This document shows positions 33,760 through 42,333 of a stretch of 42,333 nucleotides of DNA, piece after piece. Position 1 is the stretch's first letter. Each line of letters opens with the position of its first letter. The DNA comes from Sulfuriferula sp. Lineage in GTDB: Bacteria; Pseudomonadota; Gammaproteobacteria; Burkholderiales; Sulfuriferulaceae. The translations under genes and the position numbers were made by a program. The stretch is from assembly GCA_013140765.1 (NCBI GenBank), contig JABFSE010000007.1, forward strand, positions 1-42,333, given 5' to 3'. The notes beneath the pieces were generated by a model that did no database searches, was not told the origin of the DNA, and was given only the letters and a program-made list of their open reading frames with translations.

Positions 33760-34155
33760 TTACTCTTGAGCAACCTCGTCACCGCCACAGTTACCACTAC
33801 TATTTAAGTGCTTCGCAATTTGATTGAGATTGGCACCCACATGAGCCAAACTGGATCGTGAGTCAATTAGTATTGAACGTTGTTCAGTAGACAGCAGCGG
33901 AATTCCTCTAAATGCTTGCCGCAATATTTCCGGTCGTGATACACCCAGTGCCTGAGAAAGCGAATCAAGTCGATTAGCATCAGTCGGCTGAAGGGTAACG
34001 GAGAACTCTCTACCCGTTTTACTGTGGTGCGATTTTTTGACACTCAATTCTGCCACCCCCTTGGGGGTGTCATGCCAGTTACTACAATCTGAAGATGACT
34101 TTGGGGAGACCGCATAAAGTTGAAAAGTCTGGTGATGGATAGGATGACAGCACAC
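33760..34155 (-). pseudogene. MobC-like mobilisation protein, 3' end cut by the IS66 element
   Basis: The frame encodes a ribbon-helix-helix-like segment (GREFSVTLQPTDANRLDSL, then LGVSRPEILRQAF) followed by AHVGANLNQIAKHLN, the hallmark of MobC-type relaxosome accessory proteins of mobilisable plasmids and elements. The last codons run into the IS66 terminus, whose GTAA provides the stop, so the natural C-terminus and the relaxase gene expected next are missing. GTG at 34155 opens the frame. The first 35 codons are not family-like, so a later start (for example TTG at 34047 after AAGGGGG) is more plausible. Confidence 0.65.
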
Positions 34156-34161
34156 CGATAC

Positions 34162-34578
34162 TCATTTGTATCGCTGCAGAACAAGATTGAAAATGGGCTC
34201 GCTATTTTTAGATACACTGACTAACTCATCCATACACAATCCCTGACAGACGTATAGCCTGCTCAACTTTTGTTGGTCGACCAGGTTTTTTCTTAGGGGG
34301 GATGTGACTACAATGAGCGGTGCTGGCGCCTGTGATACTGCCGGGGGTATAAATATCTGGTCGGCAAGGGAATCGATGTATTTGGCAATGTCAACCACGC
34401 GCACCATTCGCTTGCCACCAGTATCAACTAGCGGCAGGGGGAACTTACGTTTACCGACTAAATTATAGCTTGTCTGCGGCTGAAATCCGATGACCAAACC
34501 AGCCTGTCTAATTGTGACAATATGAGCCCCACCGAATTGGCGCAAAAGTAAGTCAAGAGTTGTAGATGTTTGAAGCAT
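34162..34578 (-). CDS. AlpA/PrtN-like small HTH regulator of an integrated element
   Basis: A 138-residue protein. The first 75 residues (LLLRQFGGAHIVTIRQAGLV, then QTSYNLVGKRKFPLPLVDTG and VRVVDIAKYIDSL) resemble the MerR-like winged HTH of AlpA, excisionase and PrtN-type regulators, with the characteristic K-R-K-F-P-L-P turn. The C-terminal 60 residues are unfamiliar. The ATG at 34578 has GAGGG six bases upstream. Such genes commonly lie between the integrase and the mobilisation genes of elements integrated at a tRNA, and this one lies between a serine tRNA and a MobC-like gene. The regulatory role is inferred. Confidence 0.6.
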   Translation of the reverse strand: MLQTSTTLDLLLRQFGGAHIVTIRQAGLVIGFQPQTSYNLVGKRKFPLPLVDTGGKRMVRVVDIAKYIDSLADQIFIPPAVSQAPAPLIVVTSPLRKNLVDQQKLSRLYVCQGLCMDELVSVSKNSEPIFNLVLQRYK

Positions 34579-34966
34579 ATAGTGCCCTCATATGGTTTGC
34601 ATGCAGCTGATATAAAACCTTCGAAAAGGTCTAAAAGCTGCAATCACCACACTCGATTGCACTAATTTTGGGATGCCAGGATACTGACTAAACTCAGTCT
34701 AAATATCCCAGAGGCTCGCTTGTTCATGATTCGCCGGCAGGTGTTGGTGGTTCCAAACCCATACCCAGCTATCTGCTTCCTCACCCTTCAGCCGCAGCTG
34801 ATACGTTCAAAACGTCAAGCTCACATTGCTTGCCGCAGGGTGTTGGACGGATCTCGCCGTTTAACGACGGGGACAAAACGGGGATACTGAAAACGAATTT
34901 TGATGGTAAAACAAGGTAAATCGAGGTAAGAAAAAGTAAGCATGAATCAGCTGCAAGCCTTGCTGC
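34579..34966. other. Gene-free stretch between tRNA-Ser and the HTH gene
   Basis: No protein gene is visible. An integrase would normally lie next to the tRNA in this kind of element, and I could not find one or a recognisable fragment. A short direct repeat (34867-34884) and several GGTAA-type repeats lie in the 100 bases nearest the tRNA. Confidence 0.4.
34867..34884. repeat. Short direct repeat near the tRNA 3' end (possible integrase arm site)
   Basis: ACGGGGA occurs at 34867-34873 and again at 34878-34884, an 11-base (one helical turn) period, with the text ACGGGGACAAAACGGGGATA. Repeats of this type lie beside the att site of some tyrosine-integrase elements and bind the integrase arm domain. 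The assignment is tentative. Confidence 0.3.
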
Positions 34967-35056
34967 TGGCGGAGAGAGGGGGATTCGAACCCCCGTTGGG
35001 AATGACCCCAAACACGCTTTCCAGGCGTGCGACTTAAACCGCTCATCCACCTCTCC
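34967..35056 (-). tRNA. tRNA-Ser (anticodon GGA)
   Basis: A 90-base gene read on the minus strand. The acceptor arm GGAGAGG pairs with TCTCTCC, and the CCA end is encoded (34969-34967). The anticodon loop CTGGAAA gives GGA, so it reads UCC and UCU codons. A long variable arm (GTGTTTGGGGTCATTCCCAAC region) marks a class II serine tRNA. The T loop GGTTCGAATCC is intact. Island-type genes begin just past its 3' end while housekeeping genes lie on its 5' side, so the 3' part is the probable attachment site of the island. No second copy of the tRNA 3' end was seen in the window. Confidence 0.96.
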
Positions 35057-35098
35057 AAGCACTTAACCAGCATTGCACTGAATTAAGCAAAGTGCGAA

Positions 35099-35127
35099 AG
35101 GATACCGTATTCACCTATTTTCGGCAA
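35099..35127 (-). promoter_or_regulatory. Sigma-70-type promoter of tRNA-Ser
   Basis: On the minus strand TTGCCG (35127-35122) is followed after 17 bases by TATCCT (35104-35099). Each box matches 4 of 6 consensus bases with ideal spacing. Transcription would start near 35092, about 36 bases before the mature tRNA. Confidence 0.55.
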
Positions 35128-35175
35128 GGCTAAATCAATTCGGGCATGGTTAGCCTATTCTAACCACGTAAAAAT

Positions 35176-35184
35176 TGGTATGAT
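35176..35184 (+). promoter_or_regulatory. Extended -10 promoter of the diiron oxygenase gene
   Basis: TGGTATGAT is an extended -10 element (TG-n-TATGAT, -10 at 35179-35184). It lies 33 bases upstream of the ATG at 35217. No good -35 box is seen, which extended -10 promoters tolerate. The leader would be only about 25 bases and shows no Shine-Dalgarno. Confidence 0.45.
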
Positions 35185-35216
35185 TCACTATTACTGATAA
35201 TTTCCACACACTTCTG

Positions 35217-36086
35217 ATGGCGCATGCTGAACTTTCGCTGCTAGAGCAACTTTCAACCAATAGTGCTCATTACGCTGATCCATTGACGCGCTTGGATTGG
35301 GATAGTCTGGACATTAACCAGTCTTGGTTGCCTGACGAAGCGGTATCACTATTTGGCTTACCCGAATACAGCGAACTACCCGACTCCGTCAAAATCCGCT
35401 TGTCCCAATATGAATTTACTGGGTTTATTCAAGCAGGTATTTGGCTAGAAGCTATTTTTATCGAACGCCTATCTAAAAACCTGCGCCATACGCAATCAAC
35501 CCAAGAGCTTGCTTATTATTTGCACGAAATAAGGGAAGAAGCTGGGCATAGCTTGATGTTCTTGAAACTAATGGAAAAAAGCGGTCTGCGTCTGCCTGGC
35601 GTATGGCGACATCGTCCTTTTGTAGCCGATTTTCTTGGTCGCCACACGCCGCTTAATACCACTTTATTTTGGTTAGCCGTCACCATAGGCGAAGAAGTGC
35701 CCGACCGCTTAAACCGTTACGTGCGCACTGAAGGCAAGGGTAAAGTCGATAATGTCATACGCCAAATGTGCACCTTGCATATTATCGACGAAGCTCGTCA
35801 TATCGCACATGCCCGTAGTGCGCTTGAAGCCAGCCTCAAACACTGCGGCACTTTGCAACGCAAATTACTCACGCCTGTGATTAACTTGTTGATACAGCAA
35901 TTTGTCCGCACTTTTTACTTACCGAGTACGGATGTCTATGAGCTGGCAGGCTTGAGCCACGGTAAACAATGGCGTGAAATGGCGCGTCGCAACCCTGCTC
36001 GACGCGCTTTTATCTTGAAGTGTTTGAACCCAACTTTGCATATGTTGCGTAGTCACGGTTTTGCAGTCCGCGACCCGCAACTATAA
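35217..36086 (+). CDS. AurF-like diiron oxygenase
   Basis: A 289-residue ferritin-fold protein of the p-aminobenzoate N-oxygenase (AurF) family. All expected ligands of a dinuclear iron site can be picked out: E78 (GIWLEAIF), E108 and H111 (REEAGHS), E159/E160 (IGEEVPD), and H188, E192 and H195 in HIIDEARH. AurF-family enzymes oxidise amines or other small molecules, but the substrate here is unknown. It is the only clear plus-strand gene of the right-hand block. Its stop (36084-36086) directly abuts the stop of convergent glnB, leaving no room for a separate terminator. The ATG lacks a clear ribosome binding site. Confidence 0.85.
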   Translation: MAHAELSLLEQLSTNSAHYADPLTRLDWDSLDINQSWLPDEAVSLFGLPEYSELPDSVKIRLSQYEFTGFIQAGIWLEAIFIERLSKNLRHTQSTQELAYYLHEIREEAGHSLMFLKLMEKSGLRLPGVWRHRPFVADFLGRHTPLNTTLFWLAVTIGEEVPDRLNRYVRTEGKGKVDNVIRQMCTLHIIDEARHIAHARSALEASLKHCGTLQRKLLTPVINLLIQQFVRTFYLPSTDVYELAGLSHGKQWREMARRNPARRAFILKCLNPTLHMLRSHGFAVRDPQL

Positions 36087-38030
<1,944 letters not shown>

Positions 38031-38034
<4 letters not shown>

Positions 38035-38903
38035 CGTTGCATCGCTTTTTGCACCGCCAAACCCATATCGGCAGGCGATTCAGCCACTATCACGCCAGCC
38101 TCTGCCAAGGCGCGGATTTTAGCTTCTGCCGTCCCGCTACCGCCCGCAATAATCGCCCCCGCATGTCCCATACGCTTACCTTTAGGCGCAGTTTGCCCTG
38201 CAATATACGCCGCGACAGGCTTGGTAACATGATGCTTAATGTAATCAGCCGCTTCTTCCTCACGCGTGCCGCCAATTTCACCCACCATGATAATCGCTTC
38301 GGTTTCGCTATCAGCTTCAAACAGTGCCAGGCAATCAATGAAATCCAAGCCTTTAATCGGGTCACCGCCTATACCTACGCAAGTCGTTTGCCCTAAACCT
38401 AACTGCGTGGTCTGGTGTACCGCTTCGTAAGTGAGCGTGCCTGAGCGTGACACGATACCTATCTTGCCACGCAGGTGTATTGCGCCTGGCATAATGCCGA
38501 TTTTGCACGCATCTGGCGTAATGATACCTGGACAATTCGGACCGATTAAACGTGCGCCATTGGCACGCAAAGCCGCTTTAACATTGAGCATATCGAGCAC
38601 AGGTATGCCTTCAGTGATGCACACTATCAGCGCAATACCCGCATCGGCGGCTTCCATAATCGAATCAGCCGCATAATTTGCAGGTACATAAATCACACTG
38701 GCATCCGCACTGGTTGCACGCACCGCATCACGCACGGTATTAAATACAGGCAAGCCCAAATGTGACTGCCCGCCCTTGCCAGGTGTGACACCACCGACCA
38801 TTTGCGTGCCGTAAACCATGGCTTGCTCAGAATGGAAAGTGCCCTGCTTACCTGTAAAGCCTTGGCAAATCACTTTGGTATTTTTATCTATCAAGATACT
38901 CAT
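38031..38903 (-). CDS. sucD: Succinyl-CoA synthetase alpha subunit
   Basis: A 290-residue CoA-binding and ligase subunit of the TCA-cycle enzyme that converts succinyl-CoA to succinate with nucleotide triphosphate formation. The N-terminal Rossmann domain begins [18 protein letters not shown], and the phosphorylated active-site His lies in [14 protein letters not shown] near the C-terminus. It overlaps sucC at its start and nadE at its end by four bases each, making one tight operon. Confidence 0.97.
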
Positions 38904-40075
38904 GCTGATGCTCCTTGCACTGCCGCAACTGCCCGCACTGCCGCATCTGTCAAGCCATCCGCCGTCATAATATCCAAGCCACTTTCTAATAGTTTTTGTT
39001 TGCCTAAGGCAACGTTCGTACCCTCTAAACGCACGATAACAGGCACACTCACGCCGACTTCTTTCACCGCAGTAATAATACCGTCAGCAATAATATCGCA
39101 ACGCATAATGCCGCCAAAAATGTTAACTAACACCGCTTTCACTTGGCTATCCGACAAAATAATCTTAAATGCCCGCGCCACCGTGTCAGCCGTTGCGCCA
39201 CCGCCCACATCGAGAAAATTCGCAGGCGCACCACCATGCAGTTTAATCATATCCATCGTTGCCATTGCCAAGCCTGCGCCGTTGACCATGCAACCGATAT
39301 TGCCGTTAAGCGCGATGTAATTCAACCCTACGGCTTGCGCGGCGACTTCTTTGCTATCAACTTGGGTAGTGTCCGCCATATCAGCGAATTTCTTTTGCCT
39401 AGCCAGTGCATTGTCATCTATGGACATCTTGCAATCCAGTGCCACCATGCGCCCATCGTCGGTAATGACCAGCGGGTTGATTTCCAACAAGCTCAAATCC
39501 GACTCAATAAATAGCTTATACAAAGCCTGCAACATACGCGTTAAATCGCCAATATGCGCCCCTGTTAAACCCAGACCAAACGCTAAATTACGGCATTGAA
39601 ACGCTTGCAAACCTAAAATCGGATCGCAATACTCACGTAAAATCTGCTCAGGATGCGTCGCGGCGACCTCTTCAATTTCCATGCCACCCGCACTCGATGC
39701 CACTACCGCAACGCGTTCGGTTTCTCTGTCCACCAATACACTCAAATACAATTCACGCGCAATACCTAGCGTTTCCTCAACTAACAAACGACCGACTAAC
39801 TGACCTTCAGGCGCATTTTGATAAGTCACCAATTGCGAGCCGAGCAAATCTGTTGCCGCAGTACGTAAATCATCCAGCGACTTGACCAAACGCACGCCGC
39901 CAGCCTTGCCGCGCCCGCCAGCGTGAATTTGCGCTTTTACCACCCAAGCCTCACCGCCTAAATAGCCTGTTGCCGCCAGCTCTGCGTGCGTAGGGTCTTC
40001 CACCACGATACCGCGTGGCGTGTTAATACTGAATTCGCGTAATAATTGTTTCGCTTGATATTCGTGTAAATTCAT
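38900..40075 (-). CDS. sucC: Succinyl-CoA synthetase beta subunit (ADP-forming type)
   Basis: A 391-residue ATP-grasp subunit. It starts [15 protein letters not shown] and shows [37 protein letters not shown] and [18 protein letters not shown], all typical. It is the first gene of the sucC-sucD-nadE-glnB run. About 40 bases separate it from thyA upstream, so thyA could be part of the same transcript or the promoter could lie in or before thyA. Confidence 0.97.
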   Translation of the reverse strand: MNLHEYQAKQLLREFSINTPRGIVVEDPTHAELAATGYLGGEAWVVKAQIHAGGRGKAGGVRLVKSLDDLRTAATDLLGSQLVTYQNAPEGQLVGRLLVEETLGIARELYLSVLVDRETERVAVVASSAGGMEIEEVAATHPEQILREYCDPILGLQAFQCRNLAFGLGLTGAHIGDLTRMLQALYKLFIESDLSLLEINPLVITDDGRMVALDCKMSIDDNALARQKKFADMADTTQVDSKEVAAQAVGLNYIALNGNIGCMVNGAGLAMATMDMIKLHGGAPANFLDVGGGATADTVARAFKIILSDSQVKAVLVNIFGGIMRCDIIADGIITAVKEVGVSVPVIVRLEGTNVALGKQKLLESGLDIMTADGLTDAAVRAVAAVQGASA

Positions 40076-40116
40076 TGTCTATCGTTTCTTCTCATTTATA
40101 GGTCAGTTAAAGCGCA

Positions 40117-40911
40117 TTATATCGCGACAGGTGCTTTAATCGCAGGGTAAGGGTCATAATTCTGTAATTCAAAATCAGCAAACGTAAACGCAAATAAATC
40201 ATCAATCGCAGGGTTAATCCGCATCGTCGGCAAGGCACGCGGCACGCGGCTCAACTGCTCGTGCGCTTGCGTTAAGTGATTACTATACAAATGCGCATCA
40301 CCCAGCGTGTGCACAAAATCGCCCACTTGCAAGCCCGTCACCTGCGCCATCATCATCGTCAACAGCGCATAGCTGGCGATATTAAACGGCACACCGAGAA
40401 AAATATCCGCACTACGCTGATACAGCTGACAGCTCAACTTACCATCCGCCACATAAAACTGGAAAAACGCATGGCAAGGTGCTAACGCCATTTGATCTAA
40501 TTCCGCCACATTCCACGCAGAGACGATGATACGGCGCGAATCAGGATTGTGCTTTAAGTCATGGATGACACGCGCAATCTGATCAATATGCCCGCCATCG
40601 GGTGTCGGCCAGCTACGCCATTGTTTGCCATAAACGGGGCCTAGATTACCTTGCTCGTCCGCCCACTCATCCCAAATACTCACGCCATTAGTTTTAAGAT
40701 AAGCCGTATTAGTTTCACCTTTAAGAAACCACAGTAACTCATGGATAATAGAGCGTAAATGACATTTTTTAGTTGTTACCAGCGGGAAACCTTGGCTTAA
40801 ATCAAAACGCATTTGATGCCCGAATACAGACACCGTCCCCGTGCCCGTACGGTCAGATTTTTGTGTCCCGTTTTCAACCACGTGCCGCATTAAATCCAAA
40901 TATTGACGCAT
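40117..40911 (-). CDS. thyA: Thymidylate synthase
   Basis: A 264-residue folate-dependent enzyme that methylates dUMP to dTMP. The catalytic Cys146 is in [13 protein letters not shown], and the dUMP-binding RSAD, the folate-binding HELLWFLKG and the C-terminal KAPVAI are all present. The length equals that of E. coli ThyA. It lies 15 bases after the truncated globin gene. Confidence 0.97.
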   Translation of the reverse strand: MRQYLDLMRHVVENGTQKSDRTGTGTVSVFGHQMRFDLSQGFPLVTTKKCHLRSIIHELLWFLKGETNTAYLKTNGVSIWDEWADEQGNLGPVYGKQWRSWPTPDGGHIDQIARVIHDLKHNPDSRRIIVSAWNVAELDQMALAPCHAFFQFYVADGKLSCQLYQRSADIFLGVPFNIASYALLTMMMAQVTGLQVGDFVHTLGDAHLYSNHLTQAHEQLSRVPRALPTMRINPAIDDLFAFTFADFELQNYDPYPAIKAPVAI

Positions 40912-40926
40912 TATTTCCCCCCAGTA

Positions 40927-41331
40927 TTATTGTTGCAAACCTAAATGCCGCTTCATCGTATCGCCGATACCCAGTGCCATTTGCAACCAACGTTGTGCCA
41001 ATTCTGGCGATAAATGAGCCAGCAAAGTTTCCTCAAATATACGCAACCACGTATCAAATGCGGCGCTATGTAAATTCAACGCCTGATGCTTGCCCAGCAT
41101 ATCAAATGGGCGCGGACCATCGACTTTACCGCCCATCACCGTCCACCAATAATCCGCAATCAATGATTCATGCGAGGCAAAATCACCCATATTCGCAAAA
41201 AATGGTCGCATCATTTCATCTGCCTGCAAACGTCCATAAAAATCATGCACCACACGTTCCACGTTATCGCGCCCGATTTTGTCGCATAACGGCTCAAGTT
41301 TGCGCCGTGGTGTAGGTTCGCCAATCTGCAT
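40927..41331 (-). CDS. Group III truncated haemoglobin
   Basis: A 134-residue 2-on-2 globin. FYGRLQADEMMRPFF and DYWWTVMGG form helices B-E, the proximal His is His82 in MLGKHQALNL, and FDTWLRIFEETL follows, the pattern of group III trHbs. Such proteins bind O2 or NO and are often placed in stress or microaerobic detoxification. It overlaps the end of bpt by 38 bases, which is long, so the ATG at 41331 may be earlier than the true start. Confidence 0.85.
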   Translation of the reverse strand: MQIGEPTPRRKLEPLCDKIGRDNVERVVHDFYGRLQADEMMRPFFANMGDFASHESLIADYWWTVMGGKVDGPRPFDMLGKHQALNLHSAAFDTWLRIFEETLLAHLSPELAQRWLQMALGIGDTMKRHLGLQQ

Positions 41332-42025
41332 CTATAAATCCTTGTAATGGTTGATATTGTTGCTTGTAAGCCATTTTACGGCTATCGGCCACCCAATAGC
41401 CTAAATATAAATACGGCAAATGAAACTGCCGTGCGAGATGAATTTGCCATAATACATTAAACACACCCAGACTGCGCTTGGGTAAATCGGGATTAAAAAA
41501 GGTATAAACCGCCGACAAACCATCCGCTAAATGATCAATCAAGCTCACCATCTGCACCACACCTTCATCGCGAAATACTAGCAAATAACTCGTTACCAGC
41601 CCCGCCACCAAAAAATGCGTATATTGCTCGCGGTCATCATGATCCATCCCTCCACCAGCATGACGCGCCGCTTGATAACGTTGATACAAGGCAAAATGCT
41701 CGTCATCAAAATGCGGCGTTTCTATACTCACCGTCATCCCCGCATTCATTTTCAATGCCCGCCGTTGCGTGCGATTAGGGCTAAATTCATCGACCAACAC
41801 ACGCACAGGCACACACGCCTGACACTCACCACACTGTGGGCGATACGTATATAAACCGCTACGCCGAAACCCTATGCGTATCAACTCACTATAAACTGCC
41901 GTATCGACTAAGTGCGCAGGCGTGGCCACTTGCGAACGCGCCATCTGTTCAGGCAAATAGCTACACGTATAGGGCGAAGTAATATAAAACTGCAACTGTA
42001 TCGGAATCTCATGTAACCGCGTCAT
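41294..42025 (-). CDS. bpt: Aspartate/glutamate leucyltransferase (Bpt), ATE-type
   Basis: A 243-residue N-degron transferase that adds Leu from leucyl-tRNA to proteins starting with Asp or Glu, feeding them to ClpS-ClpAP. The N-terminal Cys-rich motif CGECQACVPVRV and the GNAT-like C-terminal half (LYLGYWVADSRKMAYK) are present. I chose the ATG at 42025 because MTRLHEIPIQLQFY is where the family starts; an earlier frame to 42046 is only aat sequence. It overlaps the aat stop by one base (TGATG), so it was coupled to aat. An IS element now separates it from the native promoter. Confidence 0.92.
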   Translation of the reverse strand: MTRLHEIPIQLQFYITSPYTCSYLPEQMARSQVATPAHLVDTAVYSELIRIGFRRSGLYTYRPQCGECQACVPVRVLVDEFSPNRTQRRALKMNAGMTVSIETPHFDDEHFALYQRYQAARHAGGGMDHDDREQYTHFLVAGLVTSYLLVFRDEGVVQMVSLIDHLADGLSAVYTFFNPDLPKRSLGVFNVLWQIHLARQFHLPYLYLGYWVADSRKMAYKQQYQPLQGFIDADWRTYTTAQT

Positions 42026-42177
42026 CACATCTCCAGCGCATCCCAATGGATATTAGGCTCATCGACATTATCCTGCAAAATCCGCATAAAATCTGCCCGC
42101 GCTATTTCACGCGCACCAAAATGCGCCAAATGCGCCGTATTCATCTGACAATCTATCACCGCAAAGCCACTACGTTG
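42025..42177 (-). pseudogene. aat: 3' fragment of aat, leucyl/phenylalanyl-tRNA-protein transferase
   Basis: The last 50 codons of aat: RSGFAVIDCQMNTAHLAHFG, then AREIARADFMRIL, ending in WDALEM and stop. The IDCQ and HL-x-x-F/L-G-A-R-E-I motifs of Aat are clear. The gene is cut at 42177/42178 by an IS3-family element; the 5' part (normally about 180-190 codons) is not in the window. Aat would conjugate Leu/Phe to proteins starting with Arg or Lys. That branch of the N-degron pathway is probably lost in this strain. Confidence 0.85.
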
Positions 42178-42333
42178 TGTAGTGGTCAACAAATTTCAGA
42201 CACCCCGCTAGGTTGTTTAGCTGCCATATCTTGCTCATAGTTAATCGGTGAAGTGTAGCCCAAGGTGGAATGTAACCGCAGGCAGTTATAAAAGCCGACG
42301 ATATAGTCCACGATGTCTTTTGTCGCCTCCATC
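42178..42333 (-). mobile_element. Partial IS3-family element inserted in aat, transposase-end side
   Basis: The element enters from the right edge. Its terminus is at 42178 (TGTAGTGGTCAACAAATTTC) and it contains the end of OrfB. It has the same orientation and a matching terminus to the partial element at 1-127, so both are probably copies of one IS. The target next to it (CCACTAC at 42168-42174) is complementary to the IS end GTAGTGG (42179-42185). Confidence 0.82.
42186..42333 (-). CDS. IS3-family transposase OrfB, C-terminal fragment
   Basis: The last 48 codons visible include IVDYIVGFYNCLRLHSTLGY and TSPINYE, the F/Y-N-x-x-R-x-H-S-x-L-G-Y signature near the end of the rve domain of IS3-family transposases. 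Stop TGA is at 42188-42186, eight bases inside the IS terminus. The catalytic region is outside the window. Confidence 0.85.
   Translation of the reverse strand, partial: MEATKDIVDYIVGFYNCLRLHSTLGYTSPINYEQDMAAKQPSGVSEIC

Larger units (their letters stand above)
32030..33763 (-). mobile_element. Degenerate IS66-family insertion sequence
   Basis: The ends match as inverted repeats: GTAAGCGTCCAGCCCAGCCA from 32030 on the plus strand, and GTAAGCATCCAACCCATCCA from 33763 on the minus strand. They have the GTAA start and style of IS66. Inside are tnpA (intact), a tnpB cut to 56 codons and a tnpC missing its middle. The 1734-base length is well short of the usual 2.4-2.7 kb. The 8 bases next to each end (AGTTAGAT and TCTTGAGC) do not match, so there is no target duplication. 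The right end has cut a MobC-like gene. It cannot move on its own. Confidence 0.88.

Noticed and set aside
34579-34966. An integrase gene fragment next to the tRNA
   Set aside because: Translation by eye on both strands gives only short frames with many stops and no R-H-R-Y tyrosine-recombinase pattern.
34781-35062. A 93-codon frame across the serine tRNA
   Set aside because: It runs through the tRNA gene and has no protein-family likeness.

Overview
The window reads as one end of a bacterial chromosomal defence island joined to conserved housekeeping genes. The housekeeping block (sucC-sucD-nadE-glnB in one run, thyA, a truncated globin, bpt and the tail of aat) and the style of the proteins suggest a proteobacterium, most likely a betaproteobacterium. 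That placement is inference from gene order and recognisable families; no database was consulted.

Layout, left to right. Positions 1-127 are the end of an IS3-family element, followed by a glycine/alanine-rich unknown gene (145-960). A complete-length IS3-family element (1046-2668) follows; its transposase has lost the catalytic glutamate. It abuts a broken DUF262 (GmrSD-like) gene (2669-3742). From 26774 down to 4040, all on the minus strand, lies a type 1 BREX locus: brxR (WYL regulator), brxA, brxB, brxC, pglX, pglZ and brxL. Three slots in it carry accessory genes: an AbiE toxin-antitoxin pair between brxC and pglX; an AAA ATPase plus Toprim-like pair directly after pglX; and a DUF1016 nuclease, a DUF4263 (Shedu-like) nuclease and an SF1 helicase with an embedded nuclease-like insert before pglZ. 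Upstream are sbcD and an sbcC interrupted by one in-frame stop codon. A degenerate IS66-family element (32030-33763) has cut a MobC-like mobilisation gene. Next come an AlpA/PrtN-like HTH gene and the serine tRNA (GGA anticodon) whose 3' end is the probable integration site of the island. To the right are a diiron oxygenase gene (plus strand) and the minus-strand housekeeping block. At 42178 another IS3-family element interrupts aat.

How the genes work together. BREX-1 marks host DNA through the PglX adenine methyltransferase and blocks phage replication using BrxC, PglZ and BrxL; BrxR probably controls the operon. Almost every neighbouring pair overlaps by 4-14 bases, so accessory genes are built into the operon and probably expressed with it. 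The most informative feature is a leftover pglX 3' end in front of the DUF1016 gene, about 1.9 kb away from the end of the intact pglX. It implies that the ATPase-Toprim cassette was inserted by recombination inside the pglX tail, and it is a direct trace of module exchange in a BREX locus.

The best candidates for something undescribed are the ATPase-Toprim pair, and the translationally coupled DUF1016 / DUF4263 / nuclease-insert helicase trio. The outer parts of the island are decaying: lost integrase, lost relaxase, truncated DUF262, defective IS elements and interrupted sbcC.
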